From Nigrospora sphaerica (taxonomy: Eukaryota; Ascomycota; Sordariomycetes; Amphisphaeriales; Apiosporaceae), in NCBI GenBank assembly GCA_018287875.1, contig JAGVVL010000009.1, forward strand, positions 3,906,001 to 3,970,000: DNA of 64,000 nucleotides. Direction: 5' to 3'. The notes beneath the pieces are model-generated. The model did no database searches. It was not told the DNA's origin and saw only the letters and a list, made by a program, of their open reading frames with translations. Below are positions 24,281-35,552 of the stretch, piece by piece (position 1 is the first letter of the stretch; each line of letters begins with the position of its first letter). A program made the position numbers and the translations under genes.

Positions 24281-25397
24281 TCAGCATACCGGAGCCCTGC
24301 TTTGAGAATATCCCCATCGAGGCTGAAGATAATTGCTCGAGGGTCTACATGGCTTACGAAAGGGGGCGAAGCCGCTGAGAGTAATAGTAATATACATGTT
24401 CTCAACATGCACCCTACTGCAGTTCCAATTTCGTTATGCCGAAGCAAAGTTCCTCAGAGAGAACCATGGGTCTCCGCAACCGGCCGTGTCAGATCGTCCT
24501 CTGAAGACGCGTGCCGTGCCTCGCTACTGATTCGCGGAGCCCCGCATCCTTCCCTAAGCGAGGCAATATGGCAATACGCCTGGCTGAATCTGGCAGATGG
24601 GTGACAAAACACAACGCCTCCAGCTACATAGGGCATTTCAGTGTGGCCCTGGTAGAGCTCCTGGGGCATGATTTTCCTTTTTAATACGAGTTCCTTTTGG
24701 TTTTGTCATCCACCTCCCTGGTATCGGTCTTCTTTCCCGCGCTTCATGCTGAGGACAGGCCGTCTCCATGCGCAGAAACGCATCTTCGTACTTGCGCGGC
24801 ACGGCCTTGCCCAGACTCTTCCAGTCGCCAGTGCTGAAACCTAACATTTCTTGTGTTGGTTGGTGGTGCAGAGCTAGTTGGTTAGGCCAAGGCCTGGATC
24901 AGAGGGCAAGGGCTGAGTTCCAGCCGTCGTCGGCTTGGAGTGACGGAAAGGTTTCGTCGTTTTCCACCGCTATCAGAGGCACATAAATGGGTGCAAACAG
25001 TGCAGCCACGTAGCCAGGACATGCAGCATGATTGGACCTTGGGCCAAAAACAGCTATATAGAGTTCATTCGGTCGCGCGGAAGTTCCCACGAGCGCTGCG
25101 GCTGAAGAAGGGTTCGCTGGGGTCCCGCGCGATGAGCCCCTATTGGTCGGGCGCTTTCGTTCTAGGCCCGGCAGTGAAAACGGGAGCCATGAGTGGTAAT
25201 TAGCCGTTGATTCAACATCGAGCTGCAATTGTGCCGGTCGCCCGTGATGACCTTGTGATGATACCCACTCATGGCGCTCGTTGTTCATGTATTAAAATCC
25301 GCCGTCTATCCGGCCCGTCAACCCCACGGCCCCAATTGAACTTCTGCACGCATTCCCTACTCTCTACCCATCTTCCGTTCCCAGCGACCAGAAAACT
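24281..25397. other. intergenic, nothing recognised
   Basis: 3' flank of the xylanase gene and 5' flank of the LtrA-like gene. Short frames are without domains. No RNA gene or repeat was seen. Confidence 0.4.
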
Positions 25398-27809
25398 ATG
25401 GAGCCCAGCATCATGGAGACGGAAAAGGACACGAGCCACGAGGGGGTGAACCCCATGCCCAGGCTCACAATTCTTGCAGACCCCAACCATGAAACAAGTC
25501 ATGAGCAGCGCTTTCTCCCTGTCGAGTTTGACGTATGAGAACACCGCGTGCAGTTTGTCGGCTTTTGTTCTGACAGGGCCCAGCTATTCTTCGATCTTTG
25601 GCTCGTGGCAAGCTTGCAGATTCTCGCCGAGGTAATGCACCCTCACGACCTGGCAACCCTTGTTTCATGACTGACCCAACCCAGAACAAGGATATCTCCC
25701 AGCTTGGAGATTTGAAAGAATATGTCGGATTTCTCTGGTATCATGGCCCGCATCCTTTTCTTTGCTGGCACGTCCGTGTCTGATGTGTCTTCTTGATCAC
25801 AGCATTCTCTGGTTCACATGGTTCTCCGTCAGTGTTTTTGACGTTCGCTTCATGACGGACTCCGTCTTCGAGCGCGTCATACGAAGCGTCCATTTCGGGG
25901 CCATGGTGGGCTTCATTGTGGTCCTCTCGCACTTCAAACCGTATGACCAAGTGGGCGACAAACACCACAACCCGTTTCGGACTCTATGTTTGTCTCCCTG
26001 GCTGCTTTTCCCCAGCCCCGTCGTGCTGAGTATTTTCTTCCAGGCATTATCCTCATGACCCTTCGTCTGGCCTTGGTGGTACAGTACTGCACCGTTTACA
26101 AATTCTATCGGGACCGCAAAGACAGCAAGAAGGCCTTCGCAGCCGCCGCCGTGACCCATTTCGTCGCCGCCGCCATATATGTCAGCATATCCCCTCGGTT
26201 CGACCAACTGCACAACAGCAGAGCCCATATCGTCTGGTACGTCGTGTCCGCTGTCGAAGCTCTAATCCAGCTGGGCCTGGCTTGGATGTTCGATGTTCTC
26301 GCGATCAAAGGACCCAAGCTTCCACAACGACTGGCAACTTTGACCGTTATGATTCTTGGCGAAGGCGTGGCCAAGATCGGCAAGAATATTTTCCTGATTG
26401 GAGAGAACGACGGAGAGCCGTGGAGTGAGTAAAACCGCTTTCACAGATCCAATTCGCATGCTAACCGCACTGAAGCATGGGGCACAATTGGTGTCTGTAT
26501 CTCCGCAGTAGCTTCTTCGTACATTTTGTTTTTGATGTACTTCGACTTGTTGCGAAGCCGTGGAAATCTTCAGGGGTGGCGCCAGTTGCTCTACTCGCTA
26601 GTTCACTTTCCCTTTCACGCCTCTCTTCTTCTTTACTCTATTGGATCAGCCACGTTCATTCAGTGGTGGCACGCTGTAAGCACACTGCGTTCTGTGCACG
26701 TTGTATACTTCCAGCTGACCTGCCAATACAGTACGTTACCTGGTTGCCTATCAACGACAAGCTAGGTAAAGAGTTTGATAATTCGATCATGCATGAATTG
26801 GGATCCAAAGGTTATCCCAGCATTAGTACAGCGATTTCTGAGGCTTTCAAAAACCATACCGAGCGCCTGCTAAAGAATTTCCCCTCCAAATCCGCCGAAC
26901 AGCAGAGCTCCATCGAAAGCCTATTCCGCGTCATGAGAAACATGCCCGATACTTACTGGGAGACGAACGATACTATTTTAAAGAAGCTTCGGGGGGCTAT
27001 CAAGGCATCAACTCTCAGCTCTGTTTTCATTCGTTTCGATATTGATGGATACAAAAGAGAAGACGAAACAGATGGTACCAAGCACCCGGCATCATCGGAT
27101 AACTCTACCGACTTTTCCATTGGTACTTTTGATGAGCAGCTGGCCGTTACGGAAAGGATTAGCATGCGTGCCAAGACTGTGGTATGGATTCCTATTTTCT
27201 TACACAGCCGACCATGATGCCCACCCTTCTACCTTCGCTCGATTTTGGACCGCTTGATCAACTGCGCTAACTCCTCGGTCTTTTCAGTTTGTGTATGCAT
27301 TTGTGTGTGTCGGGATGGTTTTGATGTTCATGACCGTCCTACATATACTCACCTTGAACAAATACCGTTGGATGCCGATCGACCACGTACGCATTGGGTT
27401 GTTTGTCTCGGCCAGCCTAGCTCTTGGACTCATCTCCATTACGACCCACAATGTCACTAATACATTCACGATTCCCCTCTGGTGTATGCCCGTCATCTGC
27501 GGCATAACCTTATTTCTCTTCCTCGCCACGCATCTTCAAGGGCTCCGGCTGCATCAGCAGTGTCCGCCACGACGACATGGGCTACGCCCGCTGCGACTGC
27601 GACGATCCTCTTCCATGTCAGCAGGACAGGAGAGCAAGAGCTTGTTTGAGTCGTCGATTTATCATTTCGATAGCCATGGCCAAGGGCACGACTATCGCAG
27701 CAACAGAGGGGTGGAAGCAGGCTCGCCTACCGACTACATGAGTCTGCAGAGCCCGGAGTACAATAGCCACCGCTGGTCTGGTAACGAATACGAACGCGCG
27801 TACTTTTGA
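25398..27809 (+). CDS. LtrA (low temperature requirement A) family membrane protein
   Basis: Eight exons are proposed: 25398-25525, 25577-25631, 25685-25737, 25803-25987, 26044-26424, 26476-26675, 26732-27181, 27288-27809 (about 657 aa). The family core is clear: AQLFFDLWLVASL, then FTWFSVSVFDVRFMTDSVFER, HFGAMVGFIVV, LRLALVVQYC, LTVMILGEGVAKIGKN (the conserved ILGEG motif) and SYILFLMYFD, with further hydrophobic helices in the last exon and a polar cytoplasmic tail. About ten membrane segments are seen. Biochemical function is not established for this family; fungal members are multi-pass membrane proteins of unknown cargo. Oddity: exon 1 joins in phase only with a weak GTTTGA donor (25526); the better GTATGA donor at 25533 would shift the frame. 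The gene lies just upstream of the PKS on the same strand, but 1.3 kb separates them. Confidence 0.83.
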
Positions 27810-29160
27810 TCGATTTACCCCCAAAGCGCACGGATACCTGGCTGGCGTCTGACAAAACCCCACCTTGTCTGCGACAGAGCATTTCAAAGGCTCATACATA
27901 TCACCCAAATGAAATTCACCTTTGGCATTCTTGACAACCGTCAAACTGTAATCATACCATTGATACGTGGAACACTGTGACTTTGGAAAGATCTTGGTGC
28001 GCCGCCCTGGAAAAGTTGCAAACTCCTCATGTCGAGAGCTTTTCCGGAACTCGTACATTTTGTCGCTTAGAGGTCCATTTACTTCGCAAGCATCAGTGGG
28101 GAGGGCGGTGGAACGTCCAGCAAACAAGACACGGCTCGCCCGCCAATGGGAGATCGGGTGCGGTGGTGATGCGCTCAGTCAAAGACGCATTTCTAGCGTA
28201 CCGGTGTTGAGCTTTTGACTCAAAGGTCCCTGTTGCGTTTGGCCCGCCAACCTGATTTAAGCATGTCTTAGTTACTGGCAAACTGGCTATACAGCTGGCT
28301 TGTCTTGAATTCTATTTTCCAGCCAATCTTGGTCCCGAGCCACGTCTTTGTGGCGTTCGTTATGGCCCGAAGATGTTTTCATCTAGATAAACTGGCAAGG
28401 CCGGCCAGCTGCGTCGTTGTCTTGCCCATTCATAGTGGGCTGGCGGGATTTCGGAGAAAAGTGGTCTCGCCTTGTCAAGATCTATGGTGTGTCATTTGTC
28501 ATCAGATCTCCCCCGATCCAGCCGATTAAATCCAAATTCCAGATGGCTAGCAGCGCTGGACAGTCCGTAGGCACCCCGTTCTGCCGTTCCTCAGAACCAA
28601 AAGTACATAGCAGCATGGTGGCTGTTGCCTATGCACACCCCCAAAATCTCGGTACAGCGAGGGACCGTCACAGGCGCCTCAGACAAAAAGTGAGATTGGG
28701 TGTCAATGCGTAAGTACTTGAGCGGGCACAAAGGCCGTTAGAATATCAGCTCGCCAATTGCGGCACCGAAAGCTACCGCTACCGAAGTACATAATTTGAG
28801 AACACAGGCACAACTTTATGAGACTTGTCTTAGACCCCGAATCCGGCACAGCGGGTCAATGCGCCCGGGTTCCTGTGATTGCATTGTTGGCCCTGAGATA
28901 CGTCTGGCCACGGAAGATCCGAGAAAGCCCGTCCGATCACCCACACAAAATCATCTGGTCTCTGGGATCTCCACCGTATCCCGCGCTACTGCCACTCGTT
29001 TTGCACGTACTAACTACCCAAACCGTGTCGCGAGCCCACGCAAGCTCATCAGCGGCCTTTTCCATTGTTTACCCACTTTCTCCCGCCTTTCAGGCTTCTC
29101 ACCTTTCTACCCTCATGACTTTGCAATTATTCTTGAATTCTTAATGTGGCGTCCCATGAA
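27810..29160. promoter_or_regulatory. PKS upstream region
   Basis: 1.35 kb between the LtrA-like gene and the PKS start. No supported gene. Short frames on both strands lack domains. No clear repeated operator was recognised. Confidence 0.4.
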
Positions 29161-32100
29161 ATGGCGAACACGGTCATCCTTTTCGGCGATCAAACAGTCT
29201 ACACATCATCATGCTTCCACTCACTGCAGCATCAGGCTCGACGTTCAACGTTTCTTCAAAGATTCGTAACGGATGCCACCCTGTTAGTGAAAAGAGAAGT
29301 CCAGACCTTGGACCCGGTCTCTCGGGGTCGTTTCTATGATTTCAGTGATTTTGTCGACCTGGCGGACCAATTCAACACCATAGGGCATCCGGATGACTTG
29401 GTTGCCACCGTGCTAATGACCGTTGCTCAGCTTGGGGAGCTCATACTGTGAGCCCAACCATCCTTGCTTTTCCCAGTTTCTACTGACACGACGACGCTTC
29501 CAGTCAGGCAGAGGATGATGCATCAATTCTCAACAATGACGAGACGGTTGTGTTGGGCCTGGGTACTGGGGTGTTCTCCGCAGCCGTATGCGCATATTCC
29601 AGAGGGCTGAATAGCATGCTTCATCTGTGTTTAAAGGCCGTTTCCTTGGCCTTTCGTTTCGCCGTCGAGTCGGGACGCCGATCCCAGGCAATTGAGGACA
29701 GCCCTGGGTACTGGGCATATTCAGTCGTCAACATCACCACCCAAGACTTGGAACGCATCATCGACGACTTTCACACGGAAAAGGTGAGCACGGAAGTGGC
29801 GAGAAACTTGAGAAAAGCAACATGGGATGGGGATTGACATAATTCCAGTGCACTCCTCTGCATAGACACGCCTATCTAAGTGTCGTCGCCGATACGTGGG
29901 CAACAATCAGCGGGCCGCCAACCACACTGGATGAACTTTTTGCCTTCTCTGAGGTCCTCGACAGCGCGCCCAAACTGAGGCTTCCTTTCGGCGCGGCATC
30001 CCATGCGCCTCATCTGCCTCCGCTGAACGTAGACGCTCTGTTGGACGCAAGCGGAATTAGTGACGACATCATCGGCTCGCGCTCCCGCTTGTTTTCGACC
30101 AGTACATGCACACCACATAGAGGACCGTCGATCAGAGACGTCTTGCGAGATGCTCTTGAAGATGTTGCGAGTAGGCCCCTCTCGTTGAGCGATACCTTGC
30201 AAGGTGTCATTGCTGCTTTGGGCTATGGCCACGAAGAAATACGCCTGCTGCCCATTGGGCCTCTGGGCCACACGAATATGGTGCAACGCACACTGCAGCG
30301 TGCCGGGCTGCCCGTGAACGTTTGCAAACCATCACGCCGGAAACAAGTACTACATGAATCACCAGGGCTGCCGGACATTGGAGCCGGGGATAACATCGCC
30401 ATTGTCGGCATGTCGGGTCGTTTCCCCGGCAGCGAAAGCGTGGGCGAGTTCTGGCAATCTCTTCTCGACCAGAAAGCCTTTCACACCCGAGTACGTGATG
30501 GCTTCCTTGGGCTGCACTGAAATGCCTGACTTGTTGCTGATGATCTATCCGCCCAGACATCCGGGCCACACTTCGAACTCGATGGACATCCTGATTTATT
30601 CGAACGCATACAGAACTTACCCAAGGACTCCTACGGATGTTTCCTCGAGCGACCGGGGGTTTTCGATCACCGCATGTTTAACGTTTCAACCCAAGAGGCC
30701 TTAAAGATGGACCCCTTACAGCGCTTGTCATTGATGTGCGCCTACGAGGCCCTGGAGATGGCCGGCTACAGCCCGGACGGGACCCTATCGACACGGACAG
30801 CCCGTATCGCCACCTTTTTCGGACAGGCACGTGATGGCCACCATATAAACGCCGAAGAGAGTTCGTGTGTGTACTTCTTGCCGGCCTCGCAGCGCGCTTT
30901 TGTGCCCGGAAGGCTGAACAATCAGTTCGGATGGGGAGGGCCGACCTATAGTGTCGACACAGCCTGTACCTCGAGCTTGTCTGCCGTCTTGCTGGCCATG
31001 ACGAGTTTGACTTCGGGACAGTGCGACATGGCAGTTGCAGGCGGTGCCTCGATTTTGTCCAATCCACCTTGTGAGTTCAGCACCCATCTATCCATAGGAC
31101 ATGGCCAGAAGTAGAAGTCCAACCTTGCAAGACTAATCACCACATCAGTCAGCGGAAACAAAGACTCCTGCTTCTCACCTACAGAATCCTATAGGAACTT
31201 GCCAGGTTCAGCAGAGGGCTGCTGCCGCGGGGAAGGCGTGGGCGTCATCATCATGAAACGCTACGAAGACGCCGTGGCTGACAATGACAACTTGCTCGCC
31301 GTTATCCGTGGCGCAGTGCGCAACTCATCAGGAAGCTCTCCCTCACGCTCGCATCCGAGTAGCTCCATGCAGTGCTCCTTATACCGCGACCTGCTGCACC
31401 AGACCAATGTCGACCCCCAGAACATTGGTTATGTCGAGATGCACGGCACCGCTACTCAAGCGAATGACATTGCCGAGGTAACAAGTCTAGCCTATGTCTT
31501 CAGTGACGACAGGCTTCCGAGTTGTCCGCTTTACATGGGCGCCGTCAAGGCCAACGTTGGGCATGGCGGTGCAGCTGCTGGCATGGCGTCGCTGATCAAA
31601 TCCGTCATGATGCTCAGAGAACACATCATTCCGGGACAGCCAATATCTCGTCCGGAGTCTCTAGCAACCAGTCATAGCTACCCGCCGTTACATCACATGG
31701 GTGTGCAGGTTGTGCAGCAGCAGCGGGAGTTCAGGGCGCCGGAGTCGGGCGACCGACGGAAGGTTTTGATCAACAATTTTGATGCCGCTGTAAGTCGATG
31801 CCTCCAAAAACAAACTCTAACAAAAAGCCGAAGCTGAGAATTTTTAGGGTGGCAATGTGAGTATGCTACTTGAAGAACATGTCGCAGTATTACCTTCCGC
31901 AAACTGCCCGGCAAAAGTCGCTGGGTATAGAGATCACCACATAGTCACCATCTCTGCGCACACGTCCAGGGCACTCATAGCTAATAAGGAGGCTATGCTC
32001 GCACACCTTGTCAAATCGCCAAGTATTTCTCTCAAGGACCTCGCATACACGACGACGGTCCGGCGCATGCACCATCAGTACCGCAGGGCTTATATTGCGA

Positions 32101-35100
32101 AGTCGCTGGCCGGACTGATGAACGACCTGGAACGGGATAGAGATGTACCCATGCCCCTAAAAATTGAGTCCAGCGCGCAACCGAGTATCGTTTTCACGTT
32201 TACAGGCCACGGTCACGGCTGCCGCATCATGGGTATGAAGCTTTACCACACCTCAGCCAGCTTCCGCAAATCCATCGATTCCTATCACCGTTTATGTGAG
32301 TCGTACCGGTTTGACTCCTTCCTGGGTCTCATTACTGGCGACCTACCGTCGAATGCGAACCCAACTACTGTCCAGACACAGCTCGCCACTGTTTGTCTTG
32401 AGCTCGCTCTCGTCGAACTCTGGAAGGACTGGGGGGTCCGGCCTAGTCTCGTCATTGGCCACGGTCTTGGAGAATATGCCGCCCTGTGCGCCGCCGGCGT
32501 GCTTTCAGTGAACGATACATTGTATCTGGTTGGCACCAGCGCCAGCCTGCTACAGTTGAGTGCACATACGGGAACGCACGCCATGTTGACTCTCAGTATG
32601 GGTCTCGATGACGCACTATCGGAACTTCAGGACTTCCCGTCGTGCGAGATCGCGTGTGTCAACACTCCTACTACGACTGTCGTCAGCGGTCCCATCGAAG
32701 CCATTGTCGGGCTGAAGACGCTACTCAAGAGCGAAGGCCACGATGCCGCGCGGCTGGCCACGCCGTATGCCTTCCACAGCGAACAGATCGATCCGATACT
32801 TGGAGACGTTTTGTTGCTGGGGCAGCAAATCCAGTTCGCAAAGCCTAGTATACCGGTGGCTTCGACACTAAGCGGCACCGTTGTGACGGAAGATGGTCTT
32901 TTCAATATCGAATATTTGCTTCGCCAGGCAAGAGATCCGGTCGACTTTGCCGGTGCTCTGGAAGGCTTGCATTCGTCGGGAATGGTCGACGAAAGCACCC
33001 ATTGGGTAGAATGTGGACCGCATCCCGAGAATCTCAGCTTCGTGAAGGATACGATTGATGTGCACCAGTCAAAGATACTCCCTTCGTTGCAGGCCGGTCG
33101 AGATGACTGGGATGTCATGTCCTCAGCAGCAGCAACACTCCACGCGGAAGTTGGCGTGATCGACTGGACGCGTTTCCATCAAGAGAACGCCAGTGACGTG
33201 AAGCTTCTTGAACTCCCATCCTATTGCTTCGACCTCGAGGACTTCGGGACGTCCTCCGGAGACCATGAAAGGGGCAGTGAGCTGGGCAGGGAGTTAGCAG
33301 GAAAGAAACAAGGGGGCCAAAGAAAGGGGATCGGAAACTTGCTGACAAGTTCGCTTCAGACCCTGGAGGAGCAAGAAGTTTCCGAAACATACGCCACCTG
33401 GGTCTTTTCTTCGGCCGTATCAGAGCCCGAGCTCGCCGCCGCCATCAGAGGCCAGGCCACGGACGGCTACGCTGTCTGCCCTGTGGGCGTATTCCTTGAC
33501 ATGGCCCTGAGCGCCGCGCGGTACGGGTTTCGGAGTATGAACCCCGACGCCAAGATACCCAGCTTCGCGGCGTATGACATGGAGATCACGCAGCCGTTTG
33601 TTATGTCGGGCACTGAAGTTGACAACCAGACCACCATCATAGTAACAGCCACGCGAGCGGGGATGTCTGGGGAAACCACGGCGATCTCCTTCGCATCCAC
33701 ACAAGACGGGGAGAGACGAGTCCATGGCACATGCACCGTAGGCGTCGCCTCTAGCAGCCTGTGGGCCCAGAGCTGGCAGAAGACAGGGCCTCTGGTCAGC
33801 CTGGCCAGGCAGGGACTTCTTGCCGCCGTGGGGAGACACTTGGGTCACAGGCTGTCCAAAGCCATCGTTTACAAGCTCTTTTCGCACGTTGTGAATTACA
33901 GTGCCGCTTACCAAACACTGGAGGACGTTATCGTGTCGGAGGACTTCACCCAGGGGTTCGCACAAGTGCGGATCGGCGCCCATACGTCAGGTTACTTCAT
34001 GCATAGCCCCTACGGGACCGACGGACTCAGCCATCTCGCCAGCTTCATCGCCAACTGCGATCCCGCGAAGACCGATACTGATGTCTGGGTGCCCACGGGA
34101 TTCAGGAGGCTGCATATAGCGGAAGCGCTCTGCTCCACCAAGACGTACACGGCTTTCGTTTCCTTCGGGGGACCCTGCCAGACCGCCGCAACCGCTCTGT
34201 GCGACGCCTACCTGTTCGACGGTACCGAGTTGCTGGCCACGGCGAGTGACTTCAAGTTCACCAAGATGGACAGGGCGCACTTCGGAGCCCTCGCTCGGGC
34301 GCCGGCTCCCGAGTTTCTTCAGAGCCTAGTAGACGCGCAGGTTTGCATGGGAGACAGAGCCATGCTAGCCGTCTCCCACCGCCCCTTGGTGCTCGACATC
34401 AAGCGGGCGTCGCCGCGTACTCTATACGTTCGCCGAAAGCACGCAGAAGAGCCCGAGAGTGAGCCGTCATTACTCGATTTGGAGACCCAGGCCAAGTCGC
34501 CGAGTGAAACTGAGAGCCAGACCGTGATCGAAACCCTCTATTCGCCAGGGGCCGAAAGCAATCCCAAGTCGCCCTCGGTATCTTCGTCAGTGACCGGACC
34601 GTCCGGCTACATGACGCCGTCGTCATCGCTCGGGCTCCCCAGCCCTATCGACGCGACGAAGGAGGAGCTCGCCCCGTCTGGGCTATCGCCGCCGCCGCCG
34701 CCCCGGCACAGCAGCCACGCGGTGATGCTGCAGGGGCAGCAACAGGCGTCCGAGACGCCGCTGTTCCTGCTTGCGGATGGCACGGGCCGCGCGGCGGCGT
34801 ATGCGCAGCTGCCGGGGCTGCCGCGGGGGCGGCCCGTGTACGGGCTCGAGTCGCCGTTCCTGCACGAGCCGGGGGCACTGGCGGGCCGTGGCGGCGTCGA
34901 GGCCGTCGCCGCGCTGCACGCCGCCGAGGTCCGCCGTGTGCAGCCGCGGGGGCCGTACCTGCTCGGCGGCTGGGCCGCGGGCGCCGCCTTTGCCTACGAG
35001 GTCGCCCGCTGCCTGCTCGGGGCCGGCGAGCCCGTTGGAGGCCTCGTCCTCGTTGACGTCGACGTCGGGCGCCCGCCCGCCGCGGCGTCGACGGCCGGCC

Positions 35101-35552
35101 TCGACCGCGGCTCACTCCGCCTCAAGGAGCACCGCGTCGCCGTCTGTTGCGCCCTGGCCCACTACCAACCCCAGCCCATGAGCCCCGGGAAGCGGCCGCA
35201 GAAGACGTACTTGATCTGGGCGCGGCGTAACCCGTCGGGGTCCGCGGGGGAGAGTGACGGCGCGGGCCAGACTCTTGGAGGGTCGGCGCCAGCCAAGAGT
35301 GAGACCAACGACTGGGAATTGGTCGGCAAGTCAGGGGAAAGTTACGAATTGCAGGTGACCCGGGCCAGGATGATGAGCAAGGCCAGCACGCCGAAGGCTT
35401 CCTTCGGACCCCAGGGGTGGGAGGCACTGGTGGGCGCGGATCTGAATACAAGGGTCGTCGACGCCGATGCCTTCTTGACGACGGCACCGCCACACGCGGC
35501 TGAAACGGACGGGCTGATCCGAGATGTGGTCGAGGAGTGTTGTTCTTCATGA
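29161..35552 (+). CDS. non-reducing polyketide synthase with lost catalytic residues and no ACP (SAT-KS-MAT-PT-TE)
   Basis: Six exons (29161-29447, 29504-29783, 29849-30490, 30557-31070, 31149-31789, 31848-35552) join in phase to 2022 aa. SAT (about 1-370): GLGTG at 114-118, so Gly116 stands where GxCxG has Cys; H241 is present. KS (about 385-790): FPGSE, DTAC540TSS, H673GTATQ and NVGH713, so the triad is intact. MAT (about 880-1200): GHG994LGEYAAL instead of GHSLG; the FTGQG motif reads FTGHG; H1098 is present. PT (about 1290-1590): GQ1324ATDG replaces the catalytic-His motif; Asp1513 is present. A Ser/Pro-rich linker (about 1650-1740) follows with no D-S-L ACP motif. TE (about 1745-2022): GGWA1831AG replaces GGWSAG, and the late His site reads DADA1996F. 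An intact relative would make an aromatic polyketide from malonyl-CoA; this one probably cannot do so alone. Confidence 0.93.

Noticed and set aside
27618..28127. 169-codon minus-strand frame
   Set aside because: Overlaps the last exon of the LtrA-like gene antisense; no domain or splice support.
29161..35552. Treating the PKS as an ordinary functional synthase
   Set aside because: Motif reading shows several catalytic residues substituted and no ACP, so a standard functional call would mislead.
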